A stretch of 64,000 nucleotides of DNA from positions 372,001 through 436,000 of the forward strand of contig JADKEA010000019.1 of NCBI GenBank assembly GCA_016718275.1. The letters are read 5' to 3'. Source of the stretch: Candidatus Villigracilis affinis. GTDB lineage: Bacteria > Chloroflexota > Anaerolineae > Anaerolineales > Villigracilaceae. The translations under genes and the position numbers were made by a program. This document shows positions 31,664-40,264 of this stretch, piece by piece. Under the pieces are notes generated by a model, which was not told where the DNA came from, searched no databases, and saw only the letters and a list, made by a program, of their open reading frames with translations. Numbering within the stretch: the first letter of the stretch is position 1; every line of letters begins with the position of its first letter.

Positions 31664-32563
31664 TTGTCTACACTTACCAGTACCATTTCGAACGAAAAAG
31701 GCTTTTCAGTTTTTATCAAAAACCATCCACTGGTTTCCTACTTTATCCTCGCGTATGGCGTAATGTGGTTCTTCATCTCGCCAATGGTGATCGATGCCCT
31801 TGAGCTTGCTGCTGTCCCAGAGGCATTGAGTTTTGCGTCTTTTGTTCTCAGCTCTCTTCTGGGACCAACCGTTGCTGCTTTCTGGGTGACAGGCGTGCTC
31901 GAAGGTAAGGAAGGCATGCGCAACCTGCGCCGCCGCATGTTCCAGTTTCGAGCTGGTTTGCAGTGGTATGCGGTCATCTTCATAGTTCCGATTGTGATCT
32001 GGGTTGGCGCTTATAGCTTCATCTACAACGGCGCTCCAATTGCCAACCTTATGGCGAACCCGTCCCTGCTTCTTTCTGTATTCCTGCCTGGCGTGTTGAT
32101 CGGTTTGGTGATCCCCTCCATTGGGGAAGAACCAGGCTGGCGCGGTTTTGCGTTTCCACGTTTGCAAAAACAATATGGACCCATTGTTGCGACCTTGATT
32201 CTCGGAACGCTGCATGGGATCTGGCATCTGCCCGCCTTGCTTACACCTTTGTTTGATCCGTTTACTTTGGAAGGCTTTGCACGTTTCGTTTTGACATCCA
32301 TGGTTGCAACCTTCCTCTATAGCTGGGTGTACAACGGCTCGCGTGGCAATGTGTGGATCGCCATCGTGCTGCATGCTTCCGGCAATGCGGCTACCCAGTT
32401 GACGAATGAACTTGTCCCGAAGGATGTTGAATTCACTGGCTTTATGAAAGTGTTGGAATCCGGCTGGGTCAACTTAATTGCCTTTGGCATCGTTGCCATC
32501 CTCCTCCTCATTCTGACCCGCGGCACTCTTGGATACCGCCCTGAGCGGGAAGATGTAGCCTAG
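31664..32563 (+). CDS. CPBP family intramembrane glutamic endopeptidase
   Basis: A protein of 299 residues with about eight helices. The CPBP/Abi motifs are intact: motif 1 'GEEPGWRGFAFPRLQ' (EExxxR), motif 2 'LILGTLHGIWHLPALL' and motif 3 'AIVLHASGNA'. These are membrane proteases related to CAAX prenyl endopeptidase and often handle bacteriocin immunity or membrane signalling in bacteria. The start is TTG 31664 with AAAGGAGAAAATATC. It is divergent to the STAND regulator and followed by a strong terminator. Confidence 0.9.
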   Translation: MSTLTSTISNEKGFSVFIKNHPLVSYFILAYGVMWFFISPMVIDALELAAVPEALSFASFVLSSLLGPTVAAFWVTGVLEGKEGMRNLRRRMFQFRAGLQWYAVIFIVPIVIWVGAYSFIYNGAPIANLMANPSLLLSVFLPGVLIGLVIPSIGEEPGWRGFAFPRLQKQYGPIVATLILGTLHGIWHLPALLTPLFDPFTLEGFARFVLTSMVATFLYSWVYNGSRGNVWIAIVLHASGNAATQLTNELVPKDVEFTGFMKVLESGWVNLIAFGIVAILLLILTRGTLGYRPEREDVA

Positions 32564-32574
32564 ACCGTTTCCTA

Positions 32575-32620
32575 CATCGCTCTTTCGAGTATCACAACTC
32601 GAAAGAGCGATGCGTTTTTT
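32575..32620 (+). terminator. Strong rho-independent terminator after the CPBP gene
   Basis: CATCGCTCTTTCGAGT (32575-32590), loop ATCACA, ACTCGAAAGAGCGATG (32597-32612): a 16-bp perfect stem, then CG and six T. Confidence 0.92.
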
Positions 32621-32713
32621 CTACCTTAATGCTGATTGTGCAATTTTTTGTCCAGTGAAATGTGCGAATTCTTGATACCAATTCTTTTGGAAAAGAAATA
32701 AAGTAGGGGAAGG

Positions 32714-33379
32714 ATGAAGAACACTTTTATAGGTATATGCAGGATAAGCGAAATGGAACTCAAAAATCAACCCGCTGGAATGGAAGAGTTATGGATAGAG
32801 AGCGCGTCGAATGGCGATCTGGATGCTTTCAATCAACTGGTCTTGAAACATCAGGATGCTGCGTATCATCATGCCCTTGCGATGTTGAACGATGAATGGC
32901 TGGCAGAGGAAGTGACGCAGGACAGCTTCCTGAAGGCGTTCCAAAATATCCGTGGATTTCGCGGCGGCTCGTTCCGCGCCTGGTTGATGCGCATTGTGAC
33001 CAACACGGCATATGACTGGCTGAGGCAATCGGCGAGACGACCGTCCCAACCGCTTTTCCCCGACGATGAGTATGGCGAGGAAATGGAAACTCCCTATTGG
33101 ATCGCCGACCCGAATACCTTGGTGGAGGATACCGTTGAGCGGAATGAAGATGAGAAGTTTTTATATCGCAATCTCAATGAGCTTCAGGATATTTATCGAG
33201 ACATCATTACATTGATCGATATTCAGGGCTTTGATTATCTGGAAGCGGCGCAGGCGTTGAATGTCCCTGTGGGAACGGTGAAGAGTCGCCTTGCAAGGGC
33301 GCGCCTGCAAATGAAAGAGAAATTGACCAGCAGGCTGGAACAAAAATGCCCAGTGCATACGTCTGCTTTGGCTATATAA
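32714..33379 (+). CDS. ECF-type RNA polymerase sigma factor
   Basis: A protein of 221 residues with sigma region 2 (DAFNQLVLKHQDAAYHHALAMLNDEWLAEEVTQDSFLKAFQNIRGFRGGSFRAWLMRIVTNTAYDWLR) and region 4 (LIDIQGFDYLEAAQALNVPVGTVKSRLARARLQM). An acidic linker of about 45 residues, longer than usual, separates them. It guides RNA polymerase to its own promoter class. The start may be ATG 32714 or the in-frame ATG 32753. No typical zinc-finger anti-sigma gene follows; instead there is a 96-residue membrane protein at 33412. Confidence 0.92.
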   Translation: MKNTFIGICRISEMELKNQPAGMEELWIESASNGDLDAFNQLVLKHQDAAYHHALAMLNDEWLAEEVTQDSFLKAFQNIRGFRGGSFRAWLMRIVTNTAYDWLRQSARRPSQPLFPDDEYGEEMETPYWIADPNTLVEDTVERNEDEKFLYRNLNELQDIYRDIITLIDIQGFDYLEAAQALNVPVGTVKSRLARARLQMKEKLTSRLEQKCPVHTSALAI

Positions 33380-33411
33380 AGAAAAATTATCAAATTTAAA
33401 AAGGATGCAAA

Positions 33412-33702
33412 ATGAAAACAAGAAAACAAAAATTATTGGTTGGTTCATTTCTGGCGCTCCTGCTCATTGTGTTGACCATTAGTCGCGTGCGAATTGCCAA
33501 TGAACGTAACTTTACATTGGCAAAAGGAGAGACCATTCCAGGGCTGCTTCTGATCATGGGGCAAAACGCAGAACTGGAAGAAGGGTCTTTTGTGAAAGGT
33601 CCCCTCATTATGCTCTGCTGCAATTTGATCGTCAACGGAAGAAGTGAAAGGCGCTGTTTTTTTGATATCGGGAACTTGAAGGTCAAAGTCAAGCAGATGT
33701 AA
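33412..33702 (+). CDS. Small membrane-anchored protein with a bactofilin-like strand pattern
   Basis: A protein of 96 residues after TTTAAAAAGGATGCAAA. It has a basic N-terminus (MKTRKQK), one membrane helix (LLVGSFLALLLIVLTIS), then a short extracytoplasmic part: 'NFTLAKGETIPGLLLIMGQNAELEEGSFVKGPLIMLCCNLIVNG'. The alternation 'G.L.I.G.NA.LEEGS.V.G.L......L.VNG' recalls two coils of a polymer-forming bactofilin-type beta helix, truncated. Its place after the ECF sigma gene allows a regulatory role, but no anti-sigma motif is visible. Confidence 0.6.
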   Translation: MKTRKQKLLVGSFLALLLIVLTISRVRIANERNFTLAKGETIPGLLLIMGQNAELEEGSFVKGPLIMLCCNLIVNGRSERRCFFDIGNLKVKVKQM

Positions 33703-33761
33703 ATGGCGACATAAAAGTTATGACCGGCAATTTATCCAAAGATAAAAATTTAGAGGTAAAC

Positions 33762-33800
33762 ATGAACACAACTAATCAACACAACATGCATGACCATTAA
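33762..33800 (+). other. Short His-rich open frame at the copB start, probable frameshift
   Basis: ATG 33762, with AGAGGTAAAC as ribosome binding site, encodes MNTTNQHNMHDH and stops at 33800, overlapping the copB start (33790) in another frame. Removing one base near 33798 would join it to copB as one His-rich N-terminus. Confidence 0.5.
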
Positions 33801-35871
33801 ATCATCCAGCAACCGAGGATCATCCGCACAACAGGGATCACTCCATGCCATGCCAGCGAAAGCTGAAATGTCCCACGAAGACCACTCCGCTCATGCAGGT
33901 CACGGCACAGACCACAGCGGACATGAGCAGATGTTCCGCGTCCGCTTTTGGTGGAGTCTGTTGTTGAGCATTCCCGTGCTCGCCTACAGCGGAATGATCC
34001 AAATGTGGCTCGGATTTATGCCGCCCATGTTCCCATTCGCCGAATGGATTCCGTTCGTCTTCTCGCTCGTCGTTTTTGCCTACGGCGGAATTCCCTTCCT
34101 GCAAATGGCAGTCCCTGAATTGAAAGAACGCAAGCCAGGCATGATGACGCTCATCTCACTGGCGATTTCCGTCGCGCTCATTTACAGTGTCGCGGCACAG
34201 TTCATCAACCTGGGCGAAGGCTTCTTCTGGGAACTCGTCACGCTCATCGACATCATGCTGCTCGGTCACTGGCTGGAAATGCGTTCCGTGCGTCAGGCAT
34301 CTGGCGCGCTCAATGAACTCGCCAAACTCATGCCCGATACCGCCGAACGCATCCATCACGGCGACATGACCGAAATGGTTTCCGTCTCTGCGCTCAAACA
34401 TGGTGACCTGCTTCTCGTCCGCCCTGGCGCAAGCATCCCTGCCGATGGTGAAGTTATCGATGGTCACTCCAATGTCAACGAATCCATGATCACAGGCGAA
34501 TCGATTCCCGTGCATAAAATGGATGGCGCGAAAGTCATCGCTGGCACGATCAACGGCGATGGAAGTCTGCGCGTGAAAGTCACTGCCACAGGAAACGAAA
34601 CCGCGCTGGCTGGCATCATGCGTCTCGTTGAACAGGCGCAGCGATCCAAATCCAAAACGCAGGTGCTTGCCGATAAAGCCGCGGGCTGGCTCTTTTACAT
34701 TGCGCTCGCCTCCGCGCTGCTCACTGCCATCGCGTGGACTCTCGCCGATACCTTCAACATCGAAGTTCTCAATCGCGTCGTCACCGTCCTCGTCATCGCC
34801 TGTCCGCATGCGCTCGGTCTCGCGGTTCCGCTTGTCGTTGCCATCACCACCGCAATGGGCGCGCAGAACGGCATCCTCGTCCGCGACCGTCTCGCGCTCG
34901 AAGCCGCGCGTGAAATTGACATCGTCATCTTCGATAAAACTGGCACGCTCACACAAGGTCAATTCGGCGTTGCGGATATGACAACAGCGGATGGCTGGGA
35001 CTCATCCCGAGCCTTGGCTCTCGCCTCTGCGCTGGAATCTGACTCCGAGCATTTGATCGCTCAAGCCATCCGCCGCTTCGCACGCGACCGACAACTGGTC
35101 ATTCCACCCGTCAGCAATTTCTCCGCCTTGAAAGGACGCGGCGTCCAAGCCACCTACGATGGACAGACCTACTACATCGGCGGACCGCGTCTGCTGGAAA
35201 TGCTTGCTTTGTCTCCCGCATCCAACATCAAAACATTCACAGACTCTGCCAACAGCAATGCGCAATCCGTTGTGTATCTGACCACAAAAGAAAACATCAT
35301 CGCCGCCATCGCCGTTGCGGATGTGATCCGTCCCGAAAGCAAAGGGGCAGTGGATGAATTAACGAAAATGGGAATTCAAGTTGCCATGCTCACAGGTGAC
35401 AGTCATGCCACTGCAAGCGCGGTCGCAAAGCAGCTTGGCATCAAACGTGTCTTTTCCGAAGTCCTGCCTGAACACAAAGACCAGAAAGTCACAGAACTGC
35501 AAAAGCTCGGCAAACGCGTGGCAATGGTCGGCGACGGCGTGAACGACGCGCCCGCGCTCACTCGCGCCGATGTCGGCATCGCCATCGGCGGCGGCACAGA
35601 CGTTGCCATCGAATCCGCAGGCTTGATCCTCGTCAACAGCAACCCGCTGGATGTGGTCAAGATCTTCAAACTCAGCCGCGCCAGTTACCGCAAGATGATC
35701 CAAAACCTGTGGTGGGCGGCAGGCTACAACATCGTCGCCATCCCCTTGGCGGCAGGTGTGCTCGCGAACTGGGGCATCCTGCTCTCTCCCGCAGTTGGCG
35801 CGCTGCTCATGTCCATCAGTACGATTGTTGTTGCGATCAACGCCCAATTGCTGAGGCGAGCCTATTTGTGA
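33790..35871 (+). CDS. copB: Heavy-metal P1B-type ATPase with CPH motif (CopB-like)
   Basis: A protein of 693 residues that uses ATP to export copper or silver from the cytoplasm. It has a His/Met-rich N-terminus (HEDHSAHAGHGTDHSGHEQM), eight membrane helices, the actuator motif (MITGESIPV), the phosphorylation site DKTGTLTQG and the hinge GDGVNDAPAL. The ion-binding motif in helix 6 is ACPHALGLA (CPH rather than CPC), the hallmark of P1B-3 CopB-type pumps. The ATG used here has no ribosome binding site. A better start at 33762 is one frame away, so a frameshift is likely. No regulator of a copper operon is adjacent. Confidence 0.93.
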   Translation: MTIKSSSNRGSSAQQGSLHAMPAKAEMSHEDHSAHAGHGTDHSGHEQMFRVRFWWSLLLSIPVLAYSGMIQMWLGFMPPMFPFAEWIPFVFSLVVFAYGGIPFLQMAVPELKERKPGMMTLISLAISVALIYSVAAQFINLGEGFFWELVTLIDIMLLGHWLEMRSVRQASGALNELAKLMPDTAERIHHGDMTEMVSVSALKHGDLLLVRPGASIPADGEVIDGHSNVNESMITGESIPVHKMDGAKVIAGTINGDGSLRVKVTATGNETALAGIMRLVEQAQRSKSKTQVLADKAAGWLFYIALASALLTAIAWTLADTFNIEVLNRVVTVLVIACPHALGLAVPLVVAITTAMGAQNGILVRDRLALEAAREIDIVIFDKTGTLTQGQFGVADMTTADGWDSSRALALASALESDSEHLIAQAIRRFARDRQLVIPPVSNFSALKGRGVQATYDGQTYYIGGPRLLEMLALSPASNIKTFTDSANSNAQSVVYLTTKENIIAAIAVADVIRPESKGAVDELTKMGIQVAMLTGDSHATASAVAKQLGIKRVFSEVLPEHKDQKVTELQKLGKRVAMVGDGVNDAPALTRADVGIAIGGGTDVAIESAGLILVNSNPLDVVKIFKLSRASYRKMIQNLWWAAGYNIVAIPLAAGVLANWGILLSPAVGALLMSISTIVVAINAQLLRRAYL

Positions 35872-35882
35872 TGGGTACTTAT

Positions 35883-35914
35883 AGAGGAGATGGGGTTTAT
35901 TCTCCATCTCCTCT
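35883..35914 (+). terminator. Hairpin after copB
   Basis: AGAGGAGATGG (35883-35893) and CCATCTCCTCT (35904-35914), an 11-bp stem with a 10-base loop; AT-rich sequence follows. Confidence 0.65.
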
Positions 35915-35972
35915 AAATATCGGAACGACTTTTCTTCTATGAGACATCTTGCGAAAGTAAAATTTCCCCCTT

Positions 35973-35978
35973 TATAAT
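35973..35978 (+). promoter_or_regulatory. TATAAT box 7 bases before the truncated regulator
   Basis: TATAAT ends 7 bases before ATG 35986 and no ribosome binding site is present, the same layout as at 37310 and 45660. Confidence 0.5.
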
Positions 35979-35985
35979 TGTTCCT

Positions 35986-36262
35986 ATGCCGTTTCCAGTC
36001 TTGTCAACGAAACTGTATCCGCCTCTCCCCACAGAAGGATCTGTCTCTCGGCAGAGATTGATTGAGCGCATCCAAACAGGCATAAATGGCAGGGTAACCA
36101 TCATCTCTGCCCCGCCAGGTTTTGGAAAAACGACGTTACTCTCGGCGTGGATTGCGAATAAACAAAATAAAAAAGTGGCTTGGTATTCATTGGACGAAGA
36201 CGACAATGAACCAGGTCGCTTTTTTACTTATATCGTGGCTGCATTCAAGCCCATCGAATCTG
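35986..36262 (+). pseudogene. MalT-like STAND/LuxR regulator, N-terminal fragment cut by a G tract
   Basis: Residues 1-92 match the N-terminus of the regulators at 37322 and 45672: 'PVLSTKLYPPLP...RQRLIERIQTGINGRVTIISAPPGFGKTTLLSAW' with an intact Walker A, then 'KVAWYSLDEDDNEPGRFFTYIVAAFKPIESV'. The frame then enters the G tract at 36264, and nothing after it resembles the remaining 800 residues of such proteins. Either the gene is broken or the assembly is wrong at this point. The frame stays open to 36615 only because the sequence is G-rich. Confidence 0.85.
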
Positions 36263-36263
36263 T

Positions 36264-36666
<403 letters not shown>

Positions 36667-37124
36667 ATGATGTTCAAAAGGCCCCGGGCGAGAGGAACCA
36701 GGACGGGCAAGCACTCTTCCAATTACAGTCCCTCTCACTTCACCGTTGAATCCCAACCACCCTGGCAACGCCATCAAAGACGCACTGCAACCACGGGCAG
36801 GCGAACCGTTGATCCAGAAAACCGTCAACAGCGCCTTCATCGGCACAGATTTGGAACAGCAGCTTCGGGAGCTCGGATGTAATTCACTGGTCATCGTCGG
36901 TCTCACCACCCCGCACTGTGTTTCCACAACGACGCGCATGGCAGGCAACCTTCGGCTTCGAAACCTACCTCGTCTCAGATGCCACCGCAGCCTTCGATCT
37001 CACTGGTCACAATGGACAGAAATACTCCGCGCAAGAGATCCATGATGTGACACTGGCAACCCTGAATGGTGAGTTTGCCACAGTTGTGGAAACCAACGCA
37101 CTGCTTCAATTGATTTTGGAATAA
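36667..37124 (+). pseudogene. Isochorismatase-family cysteine hydrolase, frameshifted
   Basis: Three pieces of one hydrolase lie in different frames. 'DVQKAPGERNQDGQA' (from about 36669) recalls the family's N-terminal catalytic-Asp motif DVQ. 'SPLNPNHPGNAIKDALQPRAGEPLIQKTVNSAFIGTDLEQQLRELGCNSLVIVGLTTPHCVSTTTRMAGNL' (to about 36952) contains the catalytic Cys in PHCV. 'GFETYLVSDATAAFD...EIHDVTLATLNGEFATVVET' ends at 37124. One extra base near 36953 explains the second break. Whether the lesions are real or sequencing errors is open, since the damaged region lies next to the G tract. Confidence 0.8.
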
Positions 37125-37309
37125 GTTATGGAGATCACCATCTACCCGAAAGACCGAGGGGTTTCTCGCCATCCATCAGGGCAATAAACTGACTTTTGTT
37201 CGTGAATTTGACTTGCCGACTTTGTTGCTGCTAAGCTTTTATTATCCACACGAGGGCCTATCTCAAATTCTGTTATCGTTCATTGCCCGTCTTTTTGTGA
37301 AGTACTGGT

Positions 37310-37315
37310 TATAAT
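37310..37315 (+). promoter_or_regulatory. TATAAT box 6 bases before the LuxR/STAND gene
   Basis: A perfect TATAAT followed by AAATTT and ATG 37322, with no ribosome binding site. Predicts a leaderless transcript. No clear -35 box was found. Confidence 0.6.
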
Positions 37316-37321
37316 AAATTT

Positions 37322-40051
37322 ATGTCAACGCCAATTTTAGCGACTAAGCTTTATATCCCCCCGCCTCGGCCACAATTGGTTATACGTCTTCGCCTAATCG
37401 AACGGCTGAACGAAGGGCTATCATCCAGACGAAAGTTGACTATCATCTCTGCCCCCGCAGGCTTTGGTAAAACTACGTTGATAAGCGAATGGGTTTCCGT
37501 TTGCGAGCGACCAGTCGCGTGGTTGTCACTGGACGAAGGGGATAACGACCCTGTACGCTTTCTGACTTATCTCATTACTGCTTTGCAGACGATTGTTCCG
37601 AATATTGGAGCAGGGGTGCTACATATGCTCCAATCCACGCAATCACCGCCTATCGAAACGGTCCTGACAATCCTGCTCAATGAAATCGCCACCATCCCGG
37701 ATAATTTCATCTTCGTTCTGGATGACTACCATGTGATTGAAGACAAAGCGGTTGGTAATGCTCTAACCTTTCTACTGGAGCACCTGCCACCACAAATGCA
37801 TCTGGTCATCACTACCCGTGAAGATCCAAATCTACCTTTGGCTCGGTTGCGAGTCCGTGACCAATTGACCGAATTGCGCGTTGCCGATTTGCGTTTTACT
37901 TCATCAGAAGTTGCTGAATTTCTCAACAAAGCAATGGGGTTAAACCTCTCAGCAGAAAATATCTCCGCGTTGGAGGCACGAACTGAAGGTTGGATCGCTG
38001 GTCTGCAACTTGCTGCGATTTCAATGCAGGGACACGCTTCGCGAGACGCCTCCAGTTTTATCAAGTCGTTTACAGGTACTCATCATTTCGTATTGGACTA
38101 TCTGGTGGAAGAAGTCTTGCAGCAACAAACCGAAAGCGTTCAGAACTTCCTGCTGTGTACATCCATTCTCAGCCGCATGTGCGCTCCGCTTTGTGATGCA
38201 GTTCTGCTCGATTCGTCTACTCGCGGACAGGAAACTCTGGAATATCTCGAACGCGCCAATTTGTTCATCATGGCTCTGGACAATGAACGGAGTTGGTATC
38301 GTTATCATCATCTCTTTGGGAGTCTATTGCTTCAGCGACAGGGACAAAGCCTGACACCCGAAGAGATCGCCAAATATCATATCCGCGCCAGTGAGTGGTA
38401 TGAAAAAAATGGTGATGCGGCTGAGGCGTTTCGCCATGCCATCGCTGCTAGGGATTTCAGTAGGAGTGCGCGGTTGACTGAAAAGTACTGGCAGGGAATG
38501 AATGAAAGTTTTCAGTCTGCTGAGTGGCTTGGTTGGGCAAAGCAGTTACCAGAGGAGTTGATCCGCACCCGTCCGGTGTTGTGCACGCAGATTGCATGGG
38601 CGTTCATGGATGCCAGCGAAGTGGAGTCCAGTGAATCCCGTCTGAGGGATGCTGAACGGTGTCTGGAAGATCCATCCGATAAAATGATTATTGTGGATGA
38701 GGAACAATTTCGTATCCTGCCAGCCAGGATCGCTTTTGCCCGCGCTTACAATGCCCAGACTCAACGTAATTTCCCTGACACAGTGAAGTATGCGAAGCTG
38801 GTTATCAAACTCGCCCCCACTGAAGAAGGCTATTTCTTGCGCGCCCAAGCCACTGCGATTCTGGGAGGTACATACTGGGCAAATGGTGATCTGGATGCCG
38901 CCTGCAAGTCCATGAGCGACTGGATCGATAGTTCACAAAAGGCTGGCAATTTTATTTTCGCCATTGCCAGTGGCTCTGGAAAAGCGGATATTCTGACAGA
39001 GCAGGGACATCTCCGTGAAGCGTTAAGAACCTATCAGCAATCATTGCAACTTGCATCAGCGCATGAAAGCGAAGCCCAGCGCGTCATTGCGCATCATTAT
39101 TTGGGGTTGGCAATGCTATACCATGAGATGGGGGATGATGAATCTTCTGCGCAACATTTTCAAAAAAGCCTTGCATTGGGTGATCAGTCCACTCTGCGGG
39201 ATTGGTCTTATCGCAAGTGTCTTGCTCAGGCGCGGCTGAGAGAGTCTGAGGGAGACCTCGACACCGTGCTCGACCTCTTGGATGAAGCCAAACGCTTGTA
39301 TGTCAGGTCTCTCATTCCAAATACACGCCCCGTTGACGCTATAAAGGTGAGAATCTATCTCAAGCAAGGACGATTGTCCAATGCGCAAGAGTGGATGCGT
39401 GAGCATGGACTTTCGATTAACGATGAACTTAGTTACTTGCACGAGTTCGAGCATATCACCCTGACTCGTGTGCTGCTCGCTGAATATCAGAGTAATCACG
39501 AAGAACGAACCATTCTTAACGCCTTGACTTTATTGAAACGTCTCTTGAAGTTTGCAGAGGATCAAAAAAGAATGGGCAGCATGCTCGAAATACTGATAAC
39601 GACGGCTCTTGCCTACCATGCGCAGGGCAACACATCCCAGGCATTCGCTTCGCTGGAGCGTGCTCTGTATCTTGCGCAACCCGAGGGATACTTCCGAATC
39701 TTTGTGAATGTGGGTGAACCCATGCGGTCATTGCTTTTGGATTTTAGCGGGTCACTTGAAAAGCAACCGCGCGGCAAAGACCATGAATTGCGGGGCTATG
39801 TAGATAAACTCCTGTCTGCGTTTGTGCAAACCAACGATATACCGCAATCAAATTCGAACGAGCTATTAAGCCAGCGCGAGTTGGAAGTGCTGCGTCTCAT
39901 CGCCCAGGGACTTTCAAACGACGAGATCAGCCAACAGCTTTTCCTTGCCCTGGATACGGTCAAAGGGCATAACCGCAGGATTTATGGCAAATTACAAGTT
40001 CAAAGACGCACCGAAGCCATAATCCGCGCCCGCGAGTTGGGCTTGTTGTAA
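37322..40051 (+). CDS. MalT-like STAND ATPase with C-terminal LuxR HTH (cluster A)
   Basis: A protein of 909 residues. The N-terminus is 'MSTPILATKLYIPPPRPQL', with Walker A SAPAGFGKTTLISEW near residues 43-57 and Walker B FIFVLDDYHVI. An ATPase and winged-helix block runs to about 340, helical TPR-like repeats from 350 to 830, and a LuxR helix-turn-helix covers 845-905 (LLSQRELEVLRLIAQGLSNDEISQQLFLALDTVKGHNRRIYGKLQVQRRTEAI). It should be a ligand- and ATP-gated transcription activator like MalT. It is about as long as, and clearly paralogous to, the protein at 45672. It is followed by a WADWF-domain frame and an alcohol dehydrogenase, its probable targets. Confidence 0.95.
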   Translation: MSTPILATKLYIPPPRPQLVIRLRLIERLNEGLSSRRKLTIISAPAGFGKTTLISEWVSVCERPVAWLSLDEGDNDPVRFLTYLITALQTIVPNIGAGVLHMLQSTQSPPIETVLTILLNEIATIPDNFIFVLDDYHVIEDKAVGNALTFLLEHLPPQMHLVITTREDPNLPLARLRVRDQLTELRVADLRFTSSEVAEFLNKAMGLNLSAENISALEARTEGWIAGLQLAAISMQGHASRDASSFIKSFTGTHHFVLDYLVEEVLQQQTESVQNFLLCTSILSRMCAPLCDAVLLDSSTRGQETLEYLERANLFIMALDNERSWYRYHHLFGSLLLQRQGQSLTPEEIAKYHIRASEWYEKNGDAAEAFRHAIAARDFSRSARLTEKYWQGMNESFQSAEWLGWAKQLPEELIRTRPVLCTQIAWAFMDASEVESSESRLRDAERCLEDPSDKMIIVDEEQFRILPARIAFARAYNAQTQRNFPDTVKYAKLVIKLAPTEEGYFLRAQATAILGGTYWANGDLDAACKSMSDWIDSSQKAGNFIFAIASGSGKADILTEQGHLREALRTYQQSLQLASAHESEAQRVIAHHYLGLAMLYHEMGDDESSAQHFQKSLALGDQSTLRDWSYRKCLAQARLRESEGDLDTVLDLLDEAKRLYVRSLIPNTRPVDAIKVRIYLKQGRLSNAQEWMREHGLSINDELSYLHEFEHITLTRVLLAEYQSNHEERTILNALTLLKRLLKFAEDQKRMGSMLEILITTALAYHAQGNTSQAFASLERALYLAQPEGYFRIFVNVGEPMRSLLLDFSGSLEKQPRGKDHELRGYVDKLLSAFVQTNDIPQSNSNELLSQRELEVLRLIAQGLSNDEISQQLFLALDTVKGHNRRIYGKLQVQRRTEAIIRARELGLL

Positions 40052-40136
40052 GCGCAAGTATTCCCCAATATTTTCCCCAGGGGGGGGGGGGGGGGGGGGG
40101 GGGGGTGTGCGCAAGTTTTCCCCACTATTTTTCCCC
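40052..40136. repeat. Poly-G tract (26 G) between two near-identical flanks
   Basis: Bases 40080-40105 are all G. The left flank (GCGCAAGTATTCCCCAATA then TTTTCCCC, from 40053) and the right flank (GCGCAAGTTTTCCCCACTA then TTTTTCCCC, from 40110) are almost the same, as if one stretch were assembled twice across a homopolymer error. Confidence 0.8.
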
Positions 40137-40264
40137 CAAGCATTTAAAACAACACCTGCAACAACACCAAAGTGTCTATACCCGGCACTGTGTTGCAGAT
40201 ATATTACTTGTACATGGAGCAAGCGGCGCAGGCTTTTATGACCAGCCGCAACAGGTACACAGTA

